Assembly (NCBI RefSeq): GCF_001544615.1
Contig: NZ_FCNV02000003.1
Coordinates: 1-64,000 of the forward strand
DNA length: 64,000 nucleotides
Source of the DNA: Caballeronia concitans
Lineage (GTDB): Bacteria > Pseudomonadota > Gammaproteobacteria > Burkholderiales > Burkholderiaceae
Direction of reading: 5' to 3'
The notes below the pieces were generated by a model. The model was not told where the DNA came from. It did not search any database and saw only the letters and a program-made list of their open reading frames with translations. The position numbers were made by a program, and so were the translations under genes. Shown here in pieces: positions 36,107-44,521 of the stretch; position 1 is the first letter of the stretch; every line of letters starts with the position of its first letter.

Positions 36107-36802
36107 TTAGCTGCGCGTCGAGGCGACGACTTTCACCGCCGCCACGATGTTCGGATACGCGCCGCAGCGGCAGATGTTGCCGCTCATGCGCTCGCGGATT
36201 TCGTCGTCGGAGAGTTGCGGCGGCCGGTAGCGCACGTCGGCGGTCGCGGCGCTCGCATCGCCCGCGCGGTATTCGTCGATGAGCGCCGTCGCCGAACACA
36301 ACTGGCCCGGCGTGCAGTAGCCGCACTGGAACGCGTCCTTGTCGATGAACGCGCGTTGCATGGCGCTCAGCGTATCGGCGGCGGGCGCGAGACCTTCGAC
36401 CGTCGTGACGGATTCGCCGTCGTGCATCACGGCGAGCGTCAGGCACGAATTGATGCGCTTGCCCGCGACGATCACCGTGCACGCGCCGCACTGGCCGCGA
36501 TCGCAGCCTTTCTTCGTGCCGGTGAGACCGGCGTATTCGCGAAGGGCGTCGAGCAGGGTCGTGCGCGCTTCGACCTGCAGTTCATACGGATGACCGTTGA
36601 TGGTCAGCTTGACGGGCATCGTCGGTGCGGCGGAAGGCGGCATCGGCGCGGCGGCGGGCGCGCCCGCGTTTGGTTGCTGCGCGTGGGCGAGCGGTGCGGC
36701 GGTCACGGCCGCTGCCGCTGCGGCCGATTGCAGGAAGCGCCTGCGCGACGGTTTTTGAGCCGCGTCGTCGAGGCCGGAAGAAGGCGTGTTGTCTGGGGAC
36801 AT
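36107..36802 (-). CDS. paoA: Aldehyde oxidoreductase 2Fe-2S subunit with Tat signal
   Basis: PaoA is the small electron-transfer subunit. The 231 residues include a Tat signal (PSRRRFLQSAAAAAAVTAAP, twin Arg), then two 2Fe-2S sites: GCDRGQCGACTV with INSCLTLA, and FQCGYCTPGQ with GNICRCGAYPNI. The similarity to E. coli PaoA extends through TKKGCD, MHDGE and SGNICRCGAY. The Tat signal here probably carries the whole heterotrimer to the periplasm. The start is the ATG of MSPDNTPSSG; two earlier ATGs are in frame and cannot be excluded. It leads the paoABC operon, and the promoter should lie in the region just upstream. Confidence 0.92.
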   Translation of the reverse strand: MSPDNTPSSGLDDAAQKPSRRRFLQSAAAAAAVTAAPLAHAQQPNAGAPAAAPMPPSAAPTMPVKLTINGHPYELQVEARTTLLDALREYAGLTGTKKGCDRGQCGACTVIVAGKRINSCLTLAVMHDGESVTTVEGLAPAADTLSAMQRAFIDKDAFQCGYCTPGQLCSATALIDEYRAGDASAATADVRYRPPQLSDDEIRERMSGNICRCGAYPNIVAAVKVVASTRS

Positions 36803-37201
36803 GGCGAAAGAAGGCTCCTCGCTCGTTCGGAAGGGCGCCATGCGGCTCGGGTCTTGTGAGGCAGTCCGCATGCGGCCGATGCGACGTCGGTCCGCGATGC
36901 GCCGATGCCCGAGTCCGTGGGGCGCGGCGGGCGCGCGCGAGCGATGTTCGCCATCCGTAAGGCGACCGAACGTTCGCTGCGCGCGACCGCCAACCGCAGC
37001 AACTTGGATGCCAAGCGCGGTGCGATCGGCGCGGGAGCGGCGAGTTGAGCCGATTTACGCGAGTGTCATGGACGAAGCAAGTAAAAGCTGCATGAGTTCG
37101 TAAATTCGCGGTTCGCGGCGGCGCACGATGATTTCAATCGGCCTTCGATGCGCGGCTTCGCTTGATGGCAGCCGTGTCAGAAAGCACGCCGCTTGTCCAC
37201 G
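36803..37201. other. Intergenic region upstream of paoA
   Basis: About 400 bases separate the unknown gene (ending at 37202 on the minus strand) from paoA. This is where the paoABC promoter should lie. It has lower coding periodicity than its flanks and no recognisable protein, hairpin with T-run or long repeat. Confidence 0.5.
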
Positions 37202-38521
37202 TCACGCTTCGCTTTCCATGATCCTGTCGATCCATCGCGCGTTCTCGCCCGCCGATCCGATGCCCGCGTGCCGCGCCATCGGCACGAAGAAATGCGTGGC
37301 GATCGGCAGCTTCGAGCGTTCGAGCCAGCTCGTGAGATGCGCTTCGAGCCGCCGGCCCGGCGCCTTCAGTTCCTCGCGCAACACGGGAGGCAGCTTGTCG
37401 AAGTGGCGCATGTCGATCTGATACGGCTCGGGCGCGACGCATAGCGCGTTCGGGCGGCCATCGACATCGACGGGAAGACGCTCCAACGCCTGATGCAGCA
37501 GCGCGACGCCGAGCCCTTCGCCGCGCCACGGCTTGCGCACTTCCCACATGCTGATATAGATCACGCGATGCGTGCCGTACACGTCGCGCAGCCGCTCGTG
37601 CCCGAGCGCTTCCGTCGATGCCAGCGCGAGCGACAGCATCTCGCCCGAATAGGTGTCGAGCGTATAGACGAGGTCGGCGCTCTTCGTGAGGGGCGGCACC
37701 TTGACGAGCTTCAGTTCCACCGCCGCCGCGACGATATCGCTGCCCGCTTCGTGAAACACGGCGAACGCGGTGCCGAGACGCTCGTCGTCGACTTGCGGAT
37801 ACTCGTGGCGATACGTCATCGTGAAAAGAAACGGCCCGATCTTCTCGCGATACGCAAGCGGCCGGTCCACGTCGTAATCGTCGGTGCCGACGAGGCCGTA
37901 GGGATCGTAGTCGCGCTTCTCGCGGCGCTCGCCTTCGTCCATCGCGGAAGCCAGCGCCGCGAGCGGCCGGCGCGATTCCGGCACGAGGTCCTCCGGCAAG
38001 CCTTCCCAACTGAGGCGGAGAAATTCCCGCCCGCCGCGATAGTGCGCTTCGAACAGCGACACAAGCGGCTCGCCCGCGACCGGATCGAGAATGCGTTGCG
38101 CGCATTCCAGCGCGCGGTCGAGCAGTTGATCGGCTTCGGCGGGATCGGGCGCGAGCGGCGGCTCGTCGGCTTGCGGCGCGGCGGGCAGGCCGCGCGCCGC
38201 GCGTTCCTTGTGCGCGATGTCGAGCCACTCGTCGGCGGCGCGCTCGGCGATGAAACCCGCGGCGATGCGATATCCCGACAGCACGATCGACTGTCCGGTG
38301 TCGCCGAGCGGGAACACGTACTCGTCGGACATGGCTTCATCGACGCTCACGCCACGGAAGGTTTCGCGCGGCAAGGCGGCGTTCGCCGCCGTATCGAAAC
38401 GCTGATGCGAAAGCACATGCGCGGCGAGATCGGACGCCGCGGGACCGAACTCGGAACCCGGTCCGGGAAGAAGCTTCAGAAGGGATAACGTGCTGCCGCC
38501 TGCGATGCCCGATGTTGTCAT
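37202..38521 (-). CDS. Hypothetical protein with GNAT-like C-terminal region
   Basis: I do not recognise the family of this 439-residue protein. The ATG gives MTTSGIAGGSTLSLLKLLPG; a run of open frame upstream is not convincing. It is acidic and soluble, with no signal peptide. Residues near 330-355 (RVIYISMWEVRKPWRGEGLG, then VALLHQALERLP) carry an R/Q-x-x-G-x-G/A-like acetyl-CoA loop of GNAT acetyltransferases, but the rest of the fold is not obvious. The first half is Asp/Glu-rich (EGERREKRDYDPYGLVGTDD). It is divergent from the GFA gene, and CGCGAGA-N5-TCTCGCG (38571-38589) lies in the intergenic space. Confidence 0.65.
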   Translation of the reverse strand: MTTSGIAGGSTLSLLKLLPGPGSEFGPAASDLAAHVLSHQRFDTAANAALPRETFRGVSVDEAMSDEYVFPLGDTGQSIVLSGYRIAAGFIAERAADEWLDIAHKERAARGLPAAPQADEPPLAPDPAEADQLLDRALECAQRILDPVAGEPLVSLFEAHYRGGREFLRLSWEGLPEDLVPESRRPLAALASAMDEGERREKRDYDPYGLVGTDDYDVDRPLAYREKIGPFLFTMTYRHEYPQVDDERLGTAFAVFHEAGSDIVAAAVELKLVKVPPLTKSADLVYTLDTYSGEMLSLALASTEALGHERLRDVYGTHRVIYISMWEVRKPWRGEGLGVALLHQALERLPVDVDGRPNALCVAPEPYQIDMRHFDKLPPVLREELKAPGRRLEAHLTSWLERSKLPIATHFFVPMARHAGIGSAGENARWIDRIMESEA

Positions 38522-38654
38522 GAGTGCCGCCTCCGATCGTGATGGGCTATCGTAACAAACCGTGCGACGCCGCGAGAAGGCGTCTCGCGCTCGGGCGGTC
38601 GGGCGCGTGATGTGCTTCGCGCAGAAGACTTCGACTTCAATTGCGGAGAGCGCG

Positions 38655-39053
38655 ATGAACACCGGATTCCACGAAGGCGGCTGCGCGTGCGGGGCGTTTC
38701 GTTTTCGCGCGAGCGGCGAGCCGCGACGCGTGTCGCTGTGTCACTGCATGACGTGTCGACGCGTGCACGGTTCCGCGTTCGGCGCGTATGCGATCTTCGC
38801 GCGCGAGAACGTGGAGATGAGCGGGCGGCTCGAAACCTGGCGCAGCTCCGAGGAAGGGCGGCGGCATTTCTGTCCGGTCTGCGGGTCGGTGGCGTACATG
38901 GAATACGCGAGCCACGCGGAAGTGGATTTGCCGCTCGGCGCATTCGACGAAACCGGCCTCTTCGAGCCCGCGTACGAATTGTGGTGCACGCACCGCGAGC
39001 CGTGGCTGCCCGCCGGGGTGCGCATGGAATATCCGGAAGACCGTCCGAAATGA
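38655..39053 (+). CDS. GFA (glutathione-dependent formaldehyde-activating enzyme) family protein
   Basis: This is a small zinc protein of 132 residues. C10 and C12 (GGCACGAFRF), C29, C31 and C34 (CHCMTC), and C73 and C76 (CPVCGS) are the conserved zinc ligands of the GFA/DUF636 fold. The formaldehyde-activating activity once named for the family is disputed, so only the fold is certain. The ATG has a GGAGAG site. Its stop overlaps the ATG of the DUF72 gene (ATGA), implying coupled expression. Confidence 0.88.
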   Translation: MNTGFHEGGCACGAFRFRASGEPRRVSLCHCMTCRRVHGSAFGAYAIFARENVEMSGRLETWRSSEEGRRHFCPVCGSVAYMEYASHAEVDLPLGAFDETGLFEPAYELWCTHREPWLPAGVRMEYPEDRPK

Positions 39054-39958
39054 GCGCGGCGGGCGGGCGCATTCGCATCGGCATTTCCGGCTGGCGGTAT
39101 GCCGGCTGGCGCGGCGTGTTCTATCCGAAGAAACTCGCGCAGGCGCGCGAACTCGAATTCGCCTCGCGGGCGGTGCAGACGGTCGAAATCAACGGCTCGC
39201 ATTACTCGCTGCAGACGCTGTCCAGCTATCGCGCGTGGCACGACGCGACGCCCGAGCACTTTGTCTTCAGCGTGAAGGGACCGCGCTATCTGACGCACAT
39301 GCTGCGTTTTCGCGATGAAACCGCGCTGCCCGCCATCGCCAATTTCTTCGCTTCGGGCGTGCTCGCGCTCGGCGACAAGCTCGGGCCGTTCCTGTGGCAG
39401 TTTCCGCCGAACTTCAGCTTCAAGCCGGAGCCGTTCGAGCGATTCCTGCAGCTTTTGCCCAAGGACACCTACGCAGCCGCCGCGCTCGCCCAGCAGCACG
39501 ACACGCGCGTGAAAGACCCGTGGTTCGAAGCGCCTCGCAAGCGCGCGCTGCGGCACGCGGTCGAGAGACGCCACGCGAGCTTTTGCACCGATGCCTTCGT
39601 GCGCCTCCTGCGCAAATATGGCGCGGCACTCGTCGTATCGGATTCGGTCATGGACTGGCCGTACGCCGAAGACCTGACTTCCGACTTCGTCTATATGCGG
39701 CTGCACGGCACGGAAACGCTCTACGGCGGCGCGTATTCCGATGATGCGCTCGACGGCTGGGCGCGGCGCATCGAGCGCTGGGCGGCGGGCGGACAGATCG
39801 ACGACGCGCGGCTCATTTCGTCGACGGCGCCGCGTCGCCGGGCATCGCGCGACGTGTTCTGCTACTTCGACAACGACCAGAAAGTGAAAGCGCCTTTCGA
39901 CGCCCGCCGCCTGATGGAACGCCTCGGCGTCGCGCCCGAAGGCGGCGCGCAACCGTGA
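39050..39958 (+). CDS. DUF72 family protein
   Basis: This 302-residue protein belongs to DUF72, a TIM-barrel-like family related to E. coli YecE. IRIGISGWRYAGWRGVFYPK and VQTVEINGSHYSLQTLSSYR at the N-terminus, then FVFSVKGPRYLTHM and YMRLHGTETLYGGAYSDD, are family signatures. Residues R and E in these motifs sit where TIM-barrel active sites do, but no activity is established. It is translationally coupled to the GFA-type gene. A hairpin follows. Confidence 0.9.
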   Translation: MSAAGGRIRIGISGWRYAGWRGVFYPKKLAQARELEFASRAVQTVEINGSHYSLQTLSSYRAWHDATPEHFVFSVKGPRYLTHMLRFRDETALPAIANFFASGVLALGDKLGPFLWQFPPNFSFKPEPFERFLQLLPKDTYAAAALAQQHDTRVKDPWFEAPRKRALRHAVERRHASFCTDAFVRLLRKYGAALVVSDSVMDWPYAEDLTSDFVYMRLHGTETLYGGAYSDDALDGWARRIERWAAGGQIDDARLISSTAPRRRASRDVFCYFDNDQKVKAPFDARRLMERLGVAPEGGAQP

Positions 39959-39963
39959 TCCGA

Positions 39964-39984
39964 CCGGGACAGCAAATGTCCCGG
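39964..39984. terminator. Hairpin after the DUF72 gene
   Basis: CCGGGACA pairs perfectly with TGTCCCGG around a 5-base loop, 5 bases past the stop. There is no T-run downstream, so it is a weak terminator or an mRNA 3'-end structure. Confidence 0.55.
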
Positions 39985-40166
39985 CGACGTCGCATCCTTC
40001 ACTTCACGGTCCAGGCGATTGCATCCATTGCAATCGCGCCAGGAAAATAAGACGATAAGCGGCGTGCTTCGCGCAACGATTATGCGTGGCGAAGTGCGCC
40101 GGATGCGCGGCGAGCGGCAGGATCGAGAACTTCCAAACTCCAAAGCCCACGAGGAGCATCGATACC

Positions 40167-41768
40167 ATGACGAAGCAACCGGTCAGCGGCACCGACAAGA
40201 TTCATCCCGAAGGCGCGAAGTGCATCGGCGCTTGCGATCCCGGCGAACAGATCGAAGTGGTCGTGATGTTGCGGCGCAAGGACGCCGAAGGCTTCCGGCA
40301 GATGATGGCGCGCATCGACGCGGGGGAAGCGCCCGCGCAATCCGTCTCGCGCGAGGAATTCGACAAGCGCTTCGGCGCATCCGATGAAGACGTCGAAAAG
40401 ATCAAGCAATTCGCCGCGCAATATGGCCTCGCCGTCGTGCGCGCGGATCCGAGCACGCGCAGCGTCGTGCTCAAAGGCAGCATTGACGCATTCCAGAAGG
40501 CTTTCGATGTCAAGCTCGAACGCTTTCAGCATCACAACATCGGCGAGTATCGCGGGCGGACCGGGCCGGTCAACGTGCCCGACGACATCCACGACGCCGT
40601 CACCGCCGTGCTCGGCCTCGACAGCAAGCCGCAGGCGCGTCCGCATTTCCGCTTCCGTCCGCCGTTCAAGCCGTTGCGCGGCGTCACGCCGGCGTCGTTT
40701 TCACCGGTCGATCTCGCGCGCCTCTACGCCTTTCCCGACAGCGACGGCGCGGGCGAATGCATCGCGATCGTCGAACTGGGCGGCGGCTATCGCGACAGCG
40801 ATCTGTCGGCCTACTTCTCGAAGCTCGGCGTGAAGGCGCCGAATGTCGTGGCCGTCAGCGTGGACAGCGCGAAGAACGCGCCGACCGGCAATCCGAACGG
40901 CCCGGACGGCGAAGTGACGCTCGATATCGAAATCGCCGGCGCGGTCGCGCCGGGTGCGCGCATCGCCGTGTACTTCGCGCCGAACAGCGACGCCGGTTTC
41001 GTCGATGCCGTCAATCGCGCGATCCACGACAACACGAACAAGCCGTCCGTCGTGTCGATCAGCTGGGGCGGCCCGGAGTCGAACTGGTCGTCGCAGTCCA
41101 TCAGCGCGTTCAACGACGTGCTGCAAAGCGCGGCCGCGCTCGGCGTGACCGTGTGCGCGGCGTCGGGCGACAGCGGATCGTCGGACGGCGTCGGCGATGG
41201 CGCCGATCACGTCGATTTCCCGGCATCGAGCCCGTACGTGCTCGGCTGCGGCGGCACGAGCGTCACGGCCACGGCGCAGGGCATCACGCAGGAAGTGGTC
41301 TGGAACGACGGCGATCAGGGCGGCGCGGGCGGCGGCGGCGTGAGCGGCGTGTTCGCGCTGCCCGCGTGGCAGACGGGCTTGCAGGTGGCGCGCGCGGGCG
41401 GCCGGCAGACGCCGCTGGCGAAGCGCGGCGTGCCCGACGTGGCCGGCGACGCATCGCCGATCACCGGCTACGAAGTGCTGATCGACGGCGACGATACGGT
41501 CGTCGGCGGCACGAGCGCGGTCGCGCCGCTCTGGGCCGCGCTGATCGCGCGCATCAACGCGATCAACGGATCGCCGTCCGGCTTCGTCAATCCGAAGCTG
41601 TACAAGGCGGCGGCCGCGTTCCGCGACATCACGAAGGGCGACAACGGCAGCTTTGCGGCGGCGTCGGGATGGGACGCCTGCACGGGACTCGGCAGTCCGG
41701 ACGGCGGGAAGATCGCCGCGGCGCTCGCGCCCGCCGCCGGTCATGCACGAGTCAAGGCAAGTCAGTGA
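40167..41768 (+). CDS. S53 family peptidase (sedolisin/kumamolisin-like)
   Basis: This is a serine-carboxyl peptidase, typically active at acid pH. The 533 residues comprise a pro-kumamolisin activation domain (1-170) and a catalytic domain. The triad is E249 and D253 (GEVTLDIE) plus S450 (VGGTSAVAPL), with oxyanion D335 (ASGDSG). The Ca site is D487 with neighbours in FRDITKGDNG and GWDACTGLG. A GAGGAG site precedes the ATG (MTKQPVSGTDK). No signal peptide is visible, unusual for an enzyme of this kind, so export by a non-classical route or a cytosolic role is possible. The S10 gene begins 35 bases later and should be co-expressed. Confidence 0.93.
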   Translation: MTKQPVSGTDKIHPEGAKCIGACDPGEQIEVVVMLRRKDAEGFRQMMARIDAGEAPAQSVSREEFDKRFGASDEDVEKIKQFAAQYGLAVVRADPSTRSVVLKGSIDAFQKAFDVKLERFQHHNIGEYRGRTGPVNVPDDIHDAVTAVLGLDSKPQARPHFRFRPPFKPLRGVTPASFSPVDLARLYAFPDSDGAGECIAIVELGGGYRDSDLSAYFSKLGVKAPNVVAVSVDSAKNAPTGNPNGPDGEVTLDIEIAGAVAPGARIAVYFAPNSDAGFVDAVNRAIHDNTNKPSVVSISWGGPESNWSSQSISAFNDVLQSAAALGVTVCAASGDSGSSDGVGDGADHVDFPASSPYVLGCGGTSVTATAQGITQEVVWNDGDQGGAGGGGVSGVFALPAWQTGLQVARAGGRQTPLAKRGVPDVAGDASPITGYEVLIDGDDTVVGGTSAVAPLWAALIARINAINGSPSGFVNPKLYKAAAAFRDITKGDNGSFAAASGWDACTGLGSPDGGKIAAALAPAAGHARVKASQ

Positions 41769-41803
41769 ACAACAACCACGACGACGATTCTGGAGCGACC
41801 ACG

Positions 41804-43549
41804 ATGAACTCCGATCCACTGGAAATGAAGCGCATTCCCGCCACGGGAACTGGCGTCGCGCCCGACCCGGGCGGTATCAAGCAGCCGCCTGCGGCCGAGG
41901 AGCACGCAGCGAAGGCGCCCGCGAAAAGCGCGGGCAAGAAGCATCAGCAAGACCAGCCGTATTTCGATCCGGTCGCATATGGCAACGGGCCCGACGACGC
42001 CATCGATCCGGGCGAAGCCGACGAGAACGCCGCGATCACGCATCACACGGTGTCGATCGGCGGCGAGAAGATCGCGTACACGGCGACGGTCGGCCATCTC
42101 GTCACCGTCGATCCGAGCAGTTCGAAGCCTGAAGCGAAGATGTTCTTCGTCGCGTTCACGAAGGACGGCGCGAAGGAAGAAGAGCGGCCCCTCACGTTCT
42201 TCTATAACGGCGGGCCGGGCTCGTCGTCGGTGTTCGTGCTGCTCGGATCGTTCGCGCCGCGCCGCATCAAGACCTCGATGCCGGGCTTCACGCCGCCCGC
42301 GCCGTACGAGATGGAGGACAACCCCGACAGCCTGCTCGACAAGAGCGATCTCATCTTCATCAATCCGGTCGGCACGGGTTATTCGGCTGCGATCGCGCCG
42401 AACAAGAATCGCGATTTTTGGGGCGTCGATCAGGACGCGGATTCCATCAAGCAGTTCATCAAGCGCTATCTGACGAAGAACAATCGCTGGAATTCGCCGA
42501 AGTTCCTGTTCGGCGAGTCGTATGGCACGGCGCGCAGTTGCGTGCTCGCGTACCGGCTGCATGAAGATGGCGTCGATCTGAACGGCATCACGCTGCAGTC
42601 GTCCATTCTCGATTACAGCCAGGCAGGCAACCCCGTGGGCGCGCTGCCGACCGCCGCCGCCGATGCGTGGTATCACAAGAAGCTCGGCGTGCATCCCACG
42701 CCGACCAATCTCCTGAACTTCATGGAGGAAGTGGCGGAATTCTCGCGCACGGATTACTTGAACGCGTTGCGCAAGTTTCCCCAGACCGACGATGAAGTCG
42801 TCGAGAAGCTCGCGGAATACACGGGCATCGACAAGGTGACGCTGCTTGCGTGGAGCCTCGACATCGCCGCCTACGACAGCCGCGGCAACTCGCTTTTCCT
42901 CACGACGCTGCTGAAATCGAAGGGCGAAGCGCTCGGTTCCTACGATGGCCGCGTGACGGCGATATCGACCGGCATCGCGGGCAAGATCGATCCGAACTCC
43001 GGCGGCAACGACCCGACGATGACCGCCGTGAGCGGCGTCTATACGTCGATGTGGAACAGCTATCTGAACGAGCAGTTGCAGTTCACGTCCACGTCGTCGT
43101 TCACGGATCTCAACGATCAGGCGTTCGTCAACTGGGACTTCAAGCATAAGGACCCGACGGGCGCGGAGAAGGGCGTCGATTCGAAGGGCGATATCGTGCT
43201 CTACACGGCGGGCGATCTCGCCGCAGTGATGGCGCTGAACGTCGATCTGAAGGTGCTGTCGGCGAACGGCATGTACGACTTCGTGACGCCGTTCTACCAG
43301 ACGATCATCGATCTTCAGCGCATGCCGCTCATCGACAAGACCGTGCGGCAGAATCTGTCCGCGACGTTCTATCCGTCCGGGCACATGGTCTATCTCGACG
43401 GCGGCTCGCGCACGCAGCTCAAGGCCGATCTCGCGAAGATGTATGAGGAAGCAACGTCAAACCATGCGGCGATGAGCCGGATCATCACGCTGCAGAAAAG
43501 GACCGCCGACAAGATCGGCGCGGCGCTTTCGCCGGAGAACGCGGGGTAG
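41804..43549 (+). CDS. Serine carboxypeptidase-like S10 protein
   Basis: This is an alpha/beta hydrolase of peptidase family S10, which removes C-terminal residues, usually at acid pH. The 581 residues show NGGPGSSSVF (oxyanion), S239 in GESYGTAR (nucleophile), D492 in NGMYDFVTP and H527 in PSGHMVYLDGG. The N-terminal 75 residues are Pro/Ala/Lys-rich (PPAAEEHAAKAPAKSAGKKH) with no signal peptide. The ATG has a TGGAG site 9 bases upstream. It follows the sedolisin gene by 35 bases; the pair would degrade proteins from internal and C-terminal bonds. A strong terminator follows. Confidence 0.9.
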   Translation: MNSDPLEMKRIPATGTGVAPDPGGIKQPPAAEEHAAKAPAKSAGKKHQQDQPYFDPVAYGNGPDDAIDPGEADENAAITHHTVSIGGEKIAYTATVGHLVTVDPSSSKPEAKMFFVAFTKDGAKEEERPLTFFYNGGPGSSSVFVLLGSFAPRRIKTSMPGFTPPAPYEMEDNPDSLLDKSDLIFINPVGTGYSAAIAPNKNRDFWGVDQDADSIKQFIKRYLTKNNRWNSPKFLFGESYGTARSCVLAYRLHEDGVDLNGITLQSSILDYSQAGNPVGALPTAAADAWYHKKLGVHPTPTNLLNFMEEVAEFSRTDYLNALRKFPQTDDEVVEKLAEYTGIDKVTLLAWSLDIAAYDSRGNSLFLTTLLKSKGEALGSYDGRVTAISTGIAGKIDPNSGGNDPTMTAVSGVYTSMWNSYLNEQLQFTSTSSFTDLNDQAFVNWDFKHKDPTGAEKGVDSKGDIVLYTAGDLAAVMALNVDLKVLSANGMYDFVTPFYQTIIDLQRMPLIDKTVRQNLSATFYPSGHMVYLDGGSRTQLKADLAKMYEEATSNHAAMSRIITLQKRTADKIGAALSPENAG

Positions 43550-43560
43550 TCGCATAGTGA

Positions 43561-43597
43561 ACGAAGCCGCGCCCGGTGGATGAGCGCGGCTTCGTTT
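43561..43597 (+). terminator. Rho-independent terminator of the S53-S10 operon
   Basis: ACGAAGCCGCGC pairs perfectly over 12 bp with GCGCGGCTTCGT around an 11-base loop, followed by TTT. It lies just after the S10 stop. The 280 bases between it and the next gene show nothing else I can support. Confidence 0.8.
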
Positions 43598-43876
43598 GCG
43601 ATAGCCGTTGCGCAGTTCATGCGCGAAGCGGCATTACGTTCATGCCGCAAGAACGATGGCGTCTTGCGTAGCGCACGTTGCAACAGGGCATCGATATGGC
43701 TCAAACGATCGCGCAGACCGGCTCTTCGCGTCGCGCTTTCGCGGTCGCGCGCTTGTCCGTCTGACGTGCATCGGCAGGCGCGCTCCCGCGCGATCGTGTG
43801 TTCTAATTGAACCTCCGTTGATCTCCCAAACCGGCGGCCCTGCAATGGCCGCGCGATCCGTTTGACCCATCGAGGC

Positions 43877-44404
43877 ATGAATCGAAGCGACCCATTCGTT
43901 ATCGAACGCGTCTTCGCGAAGCGTCGGTTCAATGCGCGCGCGGCGTCGCTGGCCGTCGTCGCGCTCGTTGCCATGTTCGGTGGCGGCACGGCGCGCGCCC
44001 AGCGTTCGGACTGGCTCGATGCGCGCGTCACGCAGTCCACTATCGTCGATACGATTTGCGTGCCGGGCTATGCCGATCGCGTGCTGCCGTCGTTCGAAAT
44101 GCAGATGCATCAGAAAGATCGGCTGCTGAAGCAGCGTGGCGTCGATGCATCGTTCGGAGCGGAATATGCGCTCGATCACCGCATGCCGGTGATCCTCGGC
44201 GGCTCGCCGAATTCGCCCGCCAATCTCGATCTGCGTCGCTGGGAAGGCCGCGCCGGCCAGCGCCGCAAGGAGCGGCTCGCGGTCTATCTGAAGCGCTGCG
44301 TCTGCACGGGCGATATCACACTCAAGGCCGCGCAAAGCGCCATTACCGCCGATTGGCCGAATCTTTATCCTAATCTCTCGAGCTTGTCATGCAAGGGACT
44401 CTGA
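43877..44404 (+). CDS. Secreted HNH-like nuclease domain protein
   Basis: The 175-residue protein starts MNRSDPFVIERVFAKRRF with an N-terminal hydrophobic stretch (ARAASLAVVALVAMFGGGTA) and AQ cleavage, so it is likely secreted or periplasmic. Residues 96-119 (EYALDHRMPVILGGSPNS, then PANLDLRR) fit the D-H...N metal core of HNH endonucleases. Four Cys (CVPGYADR, CVCTGD, SLSCKGL) may form disulfides, as expected outside the cytoplasm. A preceding TTG gives a five-residue longer form, but the ATG is preferred. DNase activity is a family inference only. Confidence 0.65.
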   Translation: MNRSDPFVIERVFAKRRFNARAASLAVVALVAMFGGGTARAQRSDWLDARVTQSTIVDTICVPGYADRVLPSFEMQMHQKDRLLKQRGVDASFGAEYALDHRMPVILGGSPNSPANLDLRRWEGRAGQRRKERLAVYLKRCVCTGDITLKAAQSAITADWPNLYPNLSSLSCKGL

Positions 44405-44521
44405 CGCCGTCCCGGAACGAACATTGCTCAGACGAACCGCGATGGATGCGCGAAGCGTCCATCGTTCGAAGCGGAGGATCGTCTCGATCGTCCGTAGTCT
44501 GAAGGCCAAGCGGATCAATCA

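Noticed and set aside
32889-36491. 1200-codon minus-strand frame covering paoC and paoB in different frames
   Set aside because: The part upstream of 35111 is out-of-frame shadow of paoB. paoC starts at the overlapping ATG.
38571-38589. CGCGAGA-N5-TCTCGCG as an operator
   Set aside because: It is a short GC-rich inverted repeat that is likely by chance in this background; it is mentioned only in the neighbouring gene entry.
40757-41803. Extension of the S10 carboxypeptidase frame into the S53 gene
   Set aside because: This stretch is the alternative frame of the sedolisin gene and has shadow composition. The S10 protein starts at the ATG with a TGGAG site.
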